Source: Candidatus Solibacter sp.
GTDB taxonomy: Bacteria > Acidobacteriota > Terriglobia > Bryobacterales > Bryobacteraceae
Reading direction: 5' to 3'
NCBI GenBank assembly: GCA_013822245.1
Contig: PNKE01000081.1
Location: forward strand, 1 to 64,000
DNA: 64,000 bases
Under the pieces are notes generated by a model that was not told the DNA's origin, ran no database searches, and saw only the letters and a list, made by a program, of their open reading frames with translations. A program made the translations under genes and the position numbers. This document shows, piece by piece, positions 1-8,097 of the stretch (its first letter is position 1; each line of letters starts with the position of its first letter).

Positions 1-93
1 TGCATTTTCCGCTCCGGATCGCCGGCCGCGTTGACGCGCGACCCGGAAGTAAGAAGGGTCTATCTCGGCGAAGGATTCGAACTGCCGGTCTGA
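1..93 (+). CDS. lptB: LPS export ABC transporter ATP-binding protein LptB, C-terminal fragment
   Basis: The first 93 bases form an open frame that enters from the left edge and stops at TGA 91-93. The 30 visible residues include [15 protein letters not shown], which matches the usual LptB C-terminus (pattern DPxVRxxYLGExFxL, just before the stop). LptB is the cytoplasmic ATPase that powers the LptBFG lipopolysaccharide extractor. The Walker and signature motifs lie outside the window, so the call rests only on this tail. The neighbouring gene is convergent, 10 bases away. Confidence 0.75.
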   Translation, partial: CIFRSGSPAALTRDPEVRRVYLGEGFELPV

Positions 94-103
94 CCGGGCG
101 GGC

Positions 104-733
104 TTACAAGCTCAGCGTCAGATGGAAGTAGACGTTCAACCAGCGGTCCTTGGTCTTCGCGGCGGGGATGATGCCCACGCTGAGGCCGTCGGTGGTCCCT
201 TTGTACATCTTGGTTGTAACTCCGAGGCGCAGGCGCTGTGAGGACGTAACGGCGACATTGGCTCCGGTGAGGGCGTAGTAGCCGAAGCCGTCGCGGGCGT
301 TGCAGACGGGGCAATCGACGCGGAAGAAATCGCTGGGCTGGCGGAGGCCTTCGCTGTAGCGCATGTAGGCGCCGCCGCCGCCGCCGAAGATCTCGGCCTT
401 GCCGTCGGCCAGGGGGAGAACGACGCGGCCGCCGACGGGGATGTAGTGCTGGAAGTCGCGGATGCGGATGGAGCCGAAGGCGGGGCTGTCATAGAAGTCG
501 TTCACACGCGCGGCGTTGTAGGCGCCGTCGTAGCCCAGGTCGATCTGGAAGAACGAGACGGGGCGGTAGCCGTAACCCAGAGTCCAGGAGAACGCGTTCT
601 GGTAGTAATTGTTCAACTCGTCACGGGGGATCGCCGCGCCGAGGCCGGCCGTGATGTGGTGTTTCTGGTAGGACTGGGCCAGGGCCGGGCAAAACACTGA
701 GGCGGCGGCGAGAAAAGCGATGTAGAGGCGCAT
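104..733 (-). CDS. Small outer-membrane-type beta-barrel protein, function unknown
   Basis: The 209-residue product begins with a clear Sec signal peptide (hydrophobic core about residues 3-17, likely cleavage after the LAQ near residue 20). The rest is rich in alternating aromatic and glycine residues (GYGYRPVSFFQIDLGYDG, GGGGGAYMRYSEGL), typical of small OmpA/OmpW-like barrels. It ends in a hydrophobic alternating strand closing with LTLSL, as expected of a BAM-inserted protein. Two cysteines about 90 residues before the end (CPVCNA) could form a loop disulfide. No family could be assigned. It is transcribed divergently from the DUF1549 gene. Confidence 0.6.
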   Translation of the reverse strand: MRLYIAFLAAASVFCPALAQSYQKHHITAGLGAAIPRDELNNYYQNAFSWTLGYGYRPVSFFQIDLGYDGAYNAARVNDFYDSPAFGSIRIRDFQHYIPVGGRVVLPLADGKAEIFGGGGGAYMRYSEGLRQPSDFFRVDCPVCNARDGFGYYALTGANVAVTSSQRLRLGVTTKMYKGTTDGLSVGIIPAAKTKDRWLNVYFHLTLSL

Positions 734-785
734 ATGGTTCGCCCCGAAAGACGCGCGGACGGCTAGGTCCGTTTCCTTGTTGGGT

Positions 786-791
786 TATAAT
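786..791 (+). promoter_or_regulatory. Probable -10 box (TATAAT) for the DUF1549/DUF1553 gene
   Basis: A perfect TATAAT lies 20 bases before the ATG at 812, with GAGGG about 6 bases before the start as ribosome site. No convincing -35 is visible 16-18 bases upstream, so the assignment is tentative. Confidence 0.4.
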
Positions 792-811
792 TCGAGACAC
801 TGAGGGCTCCC

Positions 812-2782
812 ATGCATCCACTCTCCAGATGGATTCGATCAGCCGGTGCGGCTGTGTTGTGCTTGACATATGTTTACTCCGGGGCGCCCGCCTCGGCCCA
901 GCAAGTGGAACCGCCGGAGACTGCGCTGGAGCAGCAGGAGGCGGACGCCTCGGGACAAAACTGTTCCTACCGGAACGACCCGCAGGGCGTCGAATTGCAG
1001 GCCTACCGGGCAAGGCAGGACGCCTATGAGAGGGTGGTCCGATTCTCGAAGGGCGCGCGCCAGGCCGCACGGAGCGTCTCGCCCGATTCCATCCCGCGCG
1101 TCAATTTCGTCGACGAACATATCTTCGACCGCCTCAAGACCGAAGGCGTGGCCTCGGCCGCCCTGGCGAGCGATGAGACCTTCCTGCGGAGAGTGATGCT
1201 CGACCTGACAGGCAGAATCCCCACGGTAAAGGAGATCCGCGAATTCGCCGCCGACACCTCGGCCGGCAAACGCAGCGGTCTGATCGACCGCCTGCTGAAC
1301 AGCCCGGAGTTCAACGACAAGTGGACGATGTGGCTGGGCGACCTGCTGGGTAACGCGCAGGTGAACTCGAACCGGAACCTCCAGTTCCGCGGCCGCAATG
1401 CGTTCCATTTCTGGATGAAGGAGGCCATCGAGCAGCGCGTGAGTTTCCGCGACATCGCCTATGGCGCCATTGTCGGCGCCGGCCGGAACTACGACCAGAG
1501 CGCCGGCGGGACCAACTTCATGGTCCGCTCGTTCCACACGATGGGTCCGGCGCAGGACACATATGACATGATGCTGGTGCGCACGGCCACGGCTTTTCTG
1601 GGCATGAGCCACTACGACTGTATCCTGTGCCACGACGGCCGCCGCCACCTGGACACAATCAGCCTCTGGGGCGCCGCGGCCAAACGGGCCGACGCGCAGA
1701 AGATGGCATCGCACTTCTCGCGCACGACGATGACTGCTTACAAAACGTCGGACACGACCGAGTACTACTACCTGAGCTTCCTGGTGGATGACGTCCGCAA
1801 CGGTTCCTACGGCCTGAACACTTCATCGGGCAACCGGCCCAACCGTACGCCCGCCACCGTGGATGGGGTGACGACGGCCAGCTACACGCCCGCCTACCGG
1901 AACGGCAAGGTTCCGGCCGCGGGCAGGACCTGGCGGGAGAGTTTCCACGCCGCCATGGCCGAGGACGAACTGTTTGCCGTCAACTTCGCCAACCGCCTGT
2001 GGAAGGCGATGTTCGGCCTGGGGTTGGTCGATCCCGTGGACACGCTCGATCCGGCGCGTCTCGACCCGAAAAACCCGCCACCTGCGCCCTGGGAGTTGCA
2101 GGCATCGCACCCGCAACTGCTCGCCGATCTCGCCCACGTGGCCCGCGGCCAGGATTTCAGCCTCCGCGAATTTCTGCGCGTCCTGGCCGAGTCGTCGGCC
2201 TATCAACTGGATTCGGCCTATGACGGGGCGTGGGACATCACCAAGGCCAGTCTGTTCGCCCGCCATATCCCGCGCCGCATCGAGGGCGAGGAGTTCCACG
2301 ACGCGCTCATGGCCGCCACTCAAACGCTGCCCGCCAACCGCGGCTATACCGTGGAGGGCTGGGGAGACATGCGCGTCGCGAAAGCGGTCCAACTGCCCGA
2401 ACCGGTTGAACCGCGCTCCAACCGCGCCGTGGCCCAAGTCATGGACACCTTCAGCCGCGGCAATCGCGACACAGTGCCGAGATCACAGAGCGGCTCGATT
2501 CTGCTTCAGTTGAATGTCATGAACAACGCTTTGATCACCGAGCGAATCAGACAGACAGGCGGCTCGGCATCGCCGTTCATCACCGGGCTGACAAGGAACG
2601 AGAACAACGGCCAGGTGGTCGAAGAGCTGTTCCTGGCTTTCCTGTCGCGGCCGCCGAGCGAGTATGAGCGCGGCGTGGCGATGAAGCAGCTTACAGGAAA
2701 GTCTGGCGCCGCCAGAAACACGGCGATCGAGGATCTCGCCTGGAGTCTGGTCAACAAGATCGACTTTATCTACAGCTACTGA
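812..2782 (+). CDS. DUF1549/DUF1553 domain secreted protein with CxxCH motif
   Basis: This 656-residue protein starts with a signal peptide (hydrophobic stretch about residues 11-25, ending in ASAQ). The first half matches DUF1549 (FLRRVMLDLTGRIPTVKEIREF from about residue 125), and the second matches DUF1553 (NFANRLWKAMFGLGLVDPVD near residue 390). A CILCH motif at residues 270-274 has the c-type heme-binding form that this family carries. Such proteins are numerous in Planctomycetes and Acidobacteria and are nearly always encoded next to a DUF1501 protein, as here (21-base gap). Biochemical function is unknown; a periplasmic redox or polysaccharide-related role has been suggested from context only. 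Confidence 0.9.
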   Translation: MHPLSRWIRSAGAAVLCLTYVYSGAPASAQQVEPPETALEQQEADASGQNCSYRNDPQGVELQAYRARQDAYERVVRFSKGARQAARSVSPDSIPRVNFVDEHIFDRLKTEGVASAALASDETFLRRVMLDLTGRIPTVKEIREFAADTSAGKRSGLIDRLLNSPEFNDKWTMWLGDLLGNAQVNSNRNLQFRGRNAFHFWMKEAIEQRVSFRDIAYGAIVGAGRNYDQSAGGTNFMVRSFHTMGPAQDTYDMMLVRTATAFLGMSHYDCILCHDGRRHLDTISLWGAAAKRADAQKMASHFSRTTMTAYKTSDTTEYYYLSFLVDDVRNGSYGLNTSSGNRPNRTPATVDGVTTASYTPAYRNGKVPAAGRTWRESFHAAMAEDELFAVNFANRLWKAMFGLGLVDPVDTLDPARLDPKNPPPAPWELQASHPQLLADLAHVARGQDFSLREFLRVLAESSAYQLDSAYDGAWDITKASLFARHIPRRIEGEEFHDALMAATQTLPANRGYTVEGWGDMRVAKAVQLPEPVEPRSNRAVAQVMDTFSRGNRDTVPRSQSGSILLQLNVMNNALITERIRQTGGSASPFITGLTRNENNGQVVEELFLAFLSRPPSEYERGVAMKQLTGKSGAARNTAIEDLAWSLVNKIDFIYSY

Positions 2783-2803
2783 AGGGCAAACGGGAGAAGC
2801 GAT

Positions 2804-4183
2804 ATGAAACGAGACCGATTCGGCGGCGACATGCGCCAAGTGGCCGGAACGCATTTCTGGAAGCGCCCCGCGCTGGACCGCCGCGTCTTCTTCCGGCACC
2901 TCGGGGCGGCCGTCACAGGCAGCTATTTCCTGCCCGCGCTGGCGCCGGCGGCCAACGCCGCGGCGATGCCGGCCAAAGCCAAGAACGTTGTTTTCATCCT
3001 CATGGCCGGCGGACCCAGCCACGTGGACACGTTCGACCTGAAGGAAGGGTCCTGGACGCCTTCCGCCTTCGAGCCAACCGGGTACAACGGAGTCCGCTGG
3101 CCGCGCGGATTGATGCCGAAGATCTCAGAGAACATGGAGTCGGTGGCCCTGCTGCGCTCGGCCAAAGCCTGGGCGGTGGTCCACGGCATCTGCCAGACCT
3201 GGGTGCAGATCGGGCGCAATCCGCTGGCAGGCACATCGAAGATCGCCCCGCACATCGGCAGCGTCGTCTCGCGCGAACTGCGGCCATCGAGCACGGACAC
3301 CACACTGCCCGCCTTCCTCGCCCTCAACGCCAACGATGCCCCAGGGCAAGGCTATCTGGAAGCCGAACACGCGCCCTTCAAGGTCTCGCCTGGCGGGGCC
3401 GGGCTCGGCAACACCGCGCCGCCCGCGTATCTGGGCCAGGCGGGCTTCGACCGCCGCTACAACATGCTGCTCGAACTCGACGCGGAAACCCGCACCTCGG
3501 GCGCGCTCGGGCCGGCGGGCGACGAAATGGCCCAGTTCAACCTGTCGGCCCGCACGCTGATGTTCAATAGCCGGGTGGATCAGGCGTTCACCTTCGGCGC
3601 CGATGAACGCGCCCGCTACGGCAACACGACCCTGGGCAACGCCTGCATCACGGCCAGAAACCTGCTGCGGGCCAATATGGGAACCCGTTTCATCCAGATC
3701 ACCACCGGCGGCTGGGATAACCACTCGGGCATCTACACGGGCATGCTGAACGCCACCAGCGCCGCCTCGGGCGGACGGCGGTTCGACGAAGCCGTCGGCA
3801 ACCTGATGAGCGACCTCAAGGCCGACGGATCGTTGAACGAAACGCTGATTGTCGCCATGGGCGAGTTCGGCAGGACCGTGGGCGCGCTGAACAGCCAGTC
3901 GGGCCGCGACCATTTCCCTGGCATGTCGGTGTTGCTCGCCGGCGGCGGTATCAAGGGGCCGCGGGCGATCGGCGCCACCGATGGTGAGGGTCGCGCCATC
4001 ACCGAGACAGGTTGGAGCGCCAACCGGCCCATCTACCCCGAAGACGTCGAAGCCACCATCTATGCCGCGCTTGGAATCGACTGGACCAAGTCCTATCGCG
4101 ACGACCCGCTCGGCCGCGGCTTTTACCTGCTGCCCAACAACCAGGGACTGGAGTTCAAGCCGGTCCTCGAAGTCTGGGGGTAG
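2804..4183 (+). CDS. DUF1501 domain protein (alkaline-phosphatase/sulfatase-like fold), Tat-type signal
   Basis: The product is 459 residues. The N-terminus carries an RRVFFRHLG motif near residue 26 followed by a hydrophobic stretch, consistent with twin-arginine export. NVVFILMAGGPSHVDTFDLKE, about 40 residues later, is the conserved DUF1501 opening. Later landmarks are GGWDNHSG and MGEFGRTVG, the usual metal-site-like motifs, and GRDHFP. A ribosome site (GGGAGA) sits 8 bases before the ATG. The gene follows the DUF1549 gene by 21 bases and is surely co-transcribed. The family resembles the alkaline phosphatase superfamily, but its substrate is unknown. Confidence 0.9.
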   Translation: MKRDRFGGDMRQVAGTHFWKRPALDRRVFFRHLGAAVTGSYFLPALAPAANAAAMPAKAKNVVFILMAGGPSHVDTFDLKEGSWTPSAFEPTGYNGVRWPRGLMPKISENMESVALLRSAKAWAVVHGICQTWVQIGRNPLAGTSKIAPHIGSVVSRELRPSSTDTTLPAFLALNANDAPGQGYLEAEHAPFKVSPGGAGLGNTAPPAYLGQAGFDRRYNMLLELDAETRTSGALGPAGDEMAQFNLSARTLMFNSRVDQAFTFGADERARYGNTTLGNACITARNLLRANMGTRFIQITTGGWDNHSGIYTGMLNATSAASGGRRFDEAVGNLMSDLKADGSLNETLIVAMGEFGRTVGALNSQSGRDHFPGMSVLLAGGGIKGPRAIGATDGEGRAITETGWSANRPIYPEDVEATIYAALGIDWTKSYRDDPLGRGFYLLPNNQGLEFKPVLEVWG

Positions 4184-4211
4184 ACCACTCCGCCGACGGT
4201 AGAAATAGATC

Positions 4212-4249
4212 CGCCCCGGTTCGCCTCATCCTCAAAGGCGGCCGGGGCG
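4212..4249 (+). terminator. Hairpin terminator after the DUF1501 gene
   Basis: CGCCCCGG (4212-4219) pairs with CCGGGGCG (4242-4249), with an inner CGCC/GGCG extension. It is followed by AAACTGTTTT. It lies 29 bases after the stop. The U-tract is imperfect. Confidence 0.55.
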
Positions 4250-4277
4250 AAACTGTTTTCGGGAGAGGTCTCCCGGC

Positions 4278-4685
4278 CTACGAGCGCTTGTTCTTGCGGT
4301 AGTGCATCAGCGCGCCGAAAAAAGCGCCCAGCCCGCCGAAGGCGATCCACGCCGCGCCGCGAGCCTCGGACGCCCCGAGCACGAAATAGTGCTTCGGGCT
4401 GATGAAGTAGCCATAGACCAGAAGGATGAAAACAACCAGCGTCCAGACCAGCAGCAGCGGACGCATCCCCTTCAGCAGCGCCAGCAGCGCAGCCAGAATG
4501 CCGGTCAAACCAATCGCCAGCAGGATATACAGGGCCGTCTTGCCCTGCGCGAACGGGATCTGCGACAGGCGGAAGTTCGGTGATCCCGAGATCAGCAGCA
4601 CGGCGGCAATGCCGGCGGTGAACAACCCGAAAAGCCCGGAGTAGATGTAGGACCAATAACGAAGCAGCAGGGCGAAGATCTTCAC
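4278..4685 (-). CDS. Small multi-pass membrane protein, unknown function
   Basis: This 135-residue protein has about four predicted transmembrane segments (roughly residues 12-33, 50-69, 74-93 and 108-126) and a basic C-terminus (HYRKNKRS). No catalytic motif is visible and no family is recognised. It is convergent with the DUF1501 gene and divergent from the TGS GTPase gene, so it looks monocistronic. The hydrophobicity pattern and clean frame make it a credible gene. Confidence 0.7.
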   Translation of the reverse strand: MKIFALLLRYWSYIYSGLFGLFTAGIAAVLLISGSPNFRLSQIPFAQGKTALYILLAIGLTGILAALLALLKGMRPLLLVWTLVVFILLVYGYFISPKHYFVLGASEARGAAWIAFGGLGAFFGALMHYRKNKRS

Positions 4686-4797
4686 TCGGAACCTCCACGG
4701 CCGCCGAGCATGGGCGGCAACGCACTATTCTATCAGCCAAATCAGTTCCGTTGGGCTGCTTGCTCGGCGGAGATTTGGGGCCGAAGCTGGCGGTGAT

Positions 4798-5760
4798 ATG
4801 CTGTCAGCGGAAACATCGGCCATGCCCGCCAATCTTGGACCGGACTATCTGGCGGCGGAGCAGGAGTTCCGCCGCGCCGAAACGCAGAGCGAGAAGATCG
4901 CCGCGCTCGAACGCATGTGGGCCACGCTGCCCAAACACAAGGGCACCGAGAAGCTGCAGGCGGAACTGAAGCGGAAACTGTCGCAGGCGCGCAAGGAGTC
5001 CCAGAAGAAGGGCGCCACTCACTCAGTACCGTTCTATTACATCCCCAAGGAGGGCGCAGGCCAGGTGGCGCTGGCCGGCCCGCCAAACGCCGGCAAGTCG
5101 AGTCTGCTCGCCGCTCTGACGCACGCCCACCCGGAGGTCGCCGAATACCCCTTCACCACGCGCCTGCCCCTGCCCGGCATGATGGCGTTCGAGAACGTCC
5201 AGATCCAACTGATCGACCTGCCGCCCGTCGCCGACGAGTTCACCGAAGCCTGGCTGCCGCAGGTGTTCCGGAACGCGGACCGGTCGCTGATGGTGATCGA
5301 CGCCAACGATCCGCATTCGCTCGACGAGATCGAATACATCGAGTCCAAACTCGACCAGTGGCGGGTCACCCGGCCCGAGTTGATGATCGCCAACAAATGT
5401 GAACTGCGGGGCGAACGCGAAAGCATCGACGCGCTGCGCGAACTCTACGGCGACAGGTACCGGGTGATGGCCGTGTCGGCCGGGACCGGCGAAGGTCTGG
5501 ATGCGTTGCGCCGGGCGCTGTTCGATCTGCTGGAGCTGGTGCGCGTCTACACCAAGTCGCCGGGCAAGGAGCCGGAGTTGAATGCTCCGTACGTGCTGAA
5601 GCGGGGCGAGACGGTGCTTGATGCCGCACGTCACGTCCACCGGGACTTCGCCAAGCACCTGAAGTTCGCCCGGCGCTTCCGCAAAGGCGGCAGGGAGTTC
5701 ATGATGGTGGACCGCCACCACCCGGTCCAGGACGAGGACATCCTCGAATTCCATATCTGA
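4798..5760 (+). CDS. Obg/DRG-type GTPase with C-terminal TGS domain
   Basis: The 320-residue product has a helical N-terminus (residues 1-80). A GTPase domain follows, with G1 GPPNAGKSS (about residues 98-106), G3 DLPP (replacing DxxG, as often in DRG-like proteins), and G4 NKCE. The C-terminal 60 residues (VLKRGETVLDAARHVHRDFAKHLKFA...VQDEDILEFHI) form a TGS domain. The family resembles archaeal/eukaryotic DRG proteins and is thought to act on ribosomes or RNA. The start could instead be the ATG at 4822; neither has a strong ribosome site. It heads a plus-strand run of four genes. Confidence 0.85.
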   Translation: MLSAETSAMPANLGPDYLAAEQEFRRAETQSEKIAALERMWATLPKHKGTEKLQAELKRKLSQARKESQKKGATHSVPFYYIPKEGAGQVALAGPPNAGKSSLLAALTHAHPEVAEYPFTTRLPLPGMMAFENVQIQLIDLPPVADEFTEAWLPQVFRNADRSLMVIDANDPHSLDEIEYIESKLDQWRVTRPELMIANKCELRGERESIDALRELYGDRYRVMAVSAGTGEGLDALRRALFDLLELVRVYTKSPGKEPELNAPYVLKRGETVLDAARHVHRDFAKHLKFARRFRKGGREFMMVDRHHPVQDEDILEFHI

Positions 5761-5810
5761 ACCGCGGGCGCCCGTTTGGTTTCGCGCGCCAGTGGGCGTA
5801 TGGTGGGTTC

Positions 5811-6344
5811 ATGCTCACGGATCCGGCCGAGATCCGGCGACTCGCCCGGCAACACGAGGCCGAGGACCTCGAGTTCCGCCGCTATGTCCACGGCCGGCAC
5901 ATCTCTGACCATCCGTTGCGCGAGCGCGCCGCCGCCCTGCTCCAGACGTTCGACTGCAAGTCCTGCGGCAACTGTTGCCGCCAGACGCGCGTGCCGGTGA
6001 GCGCGGACGGGATTGCCGCCATCGCCGCCTTCCTGGGGATGGACGCAGGCAAGGTGAGGCAGTTGTACACTGAACGCGGCGACGATTCCTCGGAGACGCT
6101 GCTCAGGCAGCAAGACGATGCCTGCGTCTTTCTCGATGCCGGCCTCTGCATGGTCTACGCGGCCAGGCCGGAGGCATGCAGGCAGTTTCCCGCCATCGCG
6201 CTTCATGCGGACCTGCTTGGAAACCGCATGCCGTCGGTCTGCCGCCAGGCGGCAATCTGCCCCGTCGTCTTCCAGGCCCTTGAGGAGTTCAAACATCTCA
6301 CCGGCTTCCACCCCAAGGCGCGCCACGGGGTGGAGGTATCCTGA
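5811..6344 (+). CDS. YkgJ-family cysteine-cluster protein
   Basis: This 177-residue protein carries CKSCGNCCR (CxxCxxCC) near residue 46. Downstream it has C-V-F-L...C-M-V-Y-A-A-R-P-E-A-C-R-Q-F-P, and later VCRQAAIC, the arrangement of the YkgJ/UPF0153 family, which is thought to bind zinc or an iron-sulfur cluster. Function is unknown. It lies 50 bases after the TGS GTPase gene and 34 bases before the P-loop kinase gene. Confidence 0.85.
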   Translation: MLTDPAEIRRLARQHEAEDLEFRRYVHGRHISDHPLRERAAALLQTFDCKSCGNCCRQTRVPVSADGIAAIAAFLGMDAGKVRQLYTERGDDSSETLLRQQDDACVFLDAGLCMVYAARPEACRQFPAIALHADLLGNRMPSVCRQAAICPVVFQALEEFKHLTGFHPKARHGVEVS

Positions 6345-6378
6345 AGAGCCGGGCACGGTAGAGACGGTTTCCAATCCC

Positions 6379-6828
6379 ATGCGGATCTATGTACTTGTGG
6401 GTTTGCCCGGATCGGGCAAGTCAACCTGGCTCGCGCGCCATGGCAAGCCGTCGCTTTCCTCGGACGCCATCCGCGCCCTCATCACCGGCGACGAGGCGAA
6501 CCAGGACCACAACCGTCTTGTTTTCAGGCTGTTGAGATCCCTGGTGCTGGCCCGTCTCTCGGCCGGGCGCCTTGAAACCTGGGTCGACTCCACCGCCCTC
6601 ACCCGCCGCGAGCGCCGCAATTGGATCCGTCTGGCCGAACTGCACGGCTGCCGGGTCGAGGCGGTGTTTTTCGATACGCCCGTCCAGGTCTGCCTCGCCC
6701 GCAACGCGGCGCGGGACAGGATTGTGCCGCCGGCGGCCATGCAGCAGATGGCGGGCCGGCTGACGCCGCCAACCCTGGATGAGGGCTTCGACCGGATCAC
6801 CGTCATCCGCCCACCGGCGGTTTCGTAA
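6379..6828 (+). CDS. Small AAA_33-type P-loop kinase (polynucleotide-kinase-like)
   Basis: The product is 149 residues when started at ATG 6379; the frame is open further upstream, but that part overlaps the cysteine-cluster gene and is not protein-like. It opens with MRIYVLVGLPGSGKSTW, a Walker A motif at residues 9-16. SSDAIR follows, then VDSTALTRRERRNWI, which matches the T4 Pnkp/AAA_33 pattern where Asp and Arg contact substrate. The mobile lid RNAARDRIVP is also present. Substrate (RNA 5' end, small molecule or antibiotic) cannot be told from the sequence. Confidence 0.8.
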   Translation: MRIYVLVGLPGSGKSTWLARHGKPSLSSDAIRALITGDEANQDHNRLVFRLLRSLVLARLSAGRLETWVDSTALTRRERRNWIRLAELHGCRVEAVFFDTPVQVCLARNAARDRIVPPAAMQQMAGRLTPPTLDEGFDRITVIRPPAVS

Positions 6829-6860
6829 CAATCCTGTTTCACTGGGCGATAAGGTCAGGT

Positions 6861-8075
6861 ATGGAAGGCTATCTTGCCCGCCAGGCCGTCTATGATCGGA
6901 ACCTGCAAGTGGCAGCGTATGAACTCCTCTATCGCGGAGATCCCAACGCCCTCACCGCCGCACAATCCGATTCGGCCGCCAGCGAGGATGTCCTGACGAA
7001 CGGCTTCTTCACCATCGGCTGGAAGGTGCTGGCCGGCGGCAAGCCGGCGCTGTGGAACGTCACCCAGGATCTTCTGCTCTCCGACCGCATCCTGTTGCTG
7101 CCGAACGACAAGGTCTACATCGAAGTGCTCGAAACCACCATCCCCACAATCGAGGTTCTGGCCCGGTGCCGGGAGTTGAAGGCCCTCGGCTACAAACTTG
7201 TCCTCGACGACTACACCGGGGAACCGCGGCATGCTCCGCTGCTCGAATTCTGCGATTGGGTGAAGGTGGACTGGATGGGCGCGCCACACGAAGCCAAGCT
7301 TGCCGTTCCCAAACGCGGCCGGTGGAAGTGCCTGGCCGAAAAGCTGGAAAACGAAGAGGAGTTCAACGCCGCCCAGATCATGGGCTATGACTACTTCCAG
7401 GGCTACTTCCTGGAGCGCCCCAAGCTGATGTCCGGAAAACGTCTTCCGGCGGCGCAGTTGGAGCGCTTGAAACTGCTCAGTGAACTGGCGCGGACAGACC
7501 CCGACCTCAAGGTGATTGAAGCTGCCGTCAGCCGCGATCTGGACCTCTCCTTCAAGCTGATGACGTGGGTGAATTCGGCCGCCTCGGGCCGCCGGGCGCC
7601 CGCCGCCACTATCAGGGAAGCGTTGCTCTGGATGGGGCTCGACCAGACGCGCCGCTTCGTCGGCATGTTCGCAGCATCCGGCATCGCCGGCCGAAGGAAC
7701 GGCGAACTCCTTCAAAAAGCCCTGATCCGCGCCCGCATGAGCGACCTTCTCGCCGGCGCCGCCGGAGCCGAGGAGGAACGGCCGCTCGCCTTCCTTGGGG
7801 GTCTTTTCTCCATGCTCGAAGCTTTGCTGGGCAAGCCGATGGAGGAGATCTGCGACGAAATGGCCCTGCCGGGCGAGGCGCGTGCGCTGCTCGTCCAGAG
7901 CCGCTGCCCCTGCGACAGAGTCGCCGGGAGATGCCTCAGTGTCGCCACGGCTTGGCAGCAGGGCGACACCGCTGCAACCCTGAACTGCAAAGCATGCGCT
8001 CCGCTTGCAACGCCCCAGATCGCGGCGCTCTATCTCGAGTCCGTCCGCTGGGTTCAAACAGGCCTGGAGACGTAA
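6861..8075 (+). CDS. EAL-HDOD signalling protein with degenerate EAL and C-terminal cysteine cluster
   Basis: The product is 404 residues. Residues 1-200 align with the EAL fold, but signature positions are changed: YELLYR replaces ExLxR, and LVLDDYT replaces the acidic LDDFG. Catalytic c-di-GMP hydrolysis is therefore unlikely. Residues 200-330 form an HDOD domain (LLSELARTDPDLKVIEAAVSRD...). This is the YuxH-type pairing, thought to act as a protein-binding regulator. The last 60 residues contain C349, C351, C358, C376 and C379 (CPC-x6-C-x17-CxxC), unusual for the family and possibly metal binding. Confidence 0.88.
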   Translation: MEGYLARQAVYDRNLQVAAYELLYRGDPNALTAAQSDSAASEDVLTNGFFTIGWKVLAGGKPALWNVTQDLLLSDRILLLPNDKVYIEVLETTIPTIEVLARCRELKALGYKLVLDDYTGEPRHAPLLEFCDWVKVDWMGAPHEAKLAVPKRGRWKCLAEKLENEEEFNAAQIMGYDYFQGYFLERPKLMSGKRLPAAQLERLKLLSELARTDPDLKVIEAAVSRDLDLSFKLMTWVNSAASGRRAPAATIREALLWMGLDQTRRFVGMFAASGIAGRRNGELLQKALIRARMSDLLAGAAGAEEERPLAFLGGLFSMLEALLGKPMEEICDEMALPGEARALLVQSRCPCDRVAGRCLSVATAWQQGDTAATLNCKACAPLATPQIAALYLESVRWVQTGLET

Positions 8076-8097
8076 CCCGCGCGCCCGTTGTGCGGGC

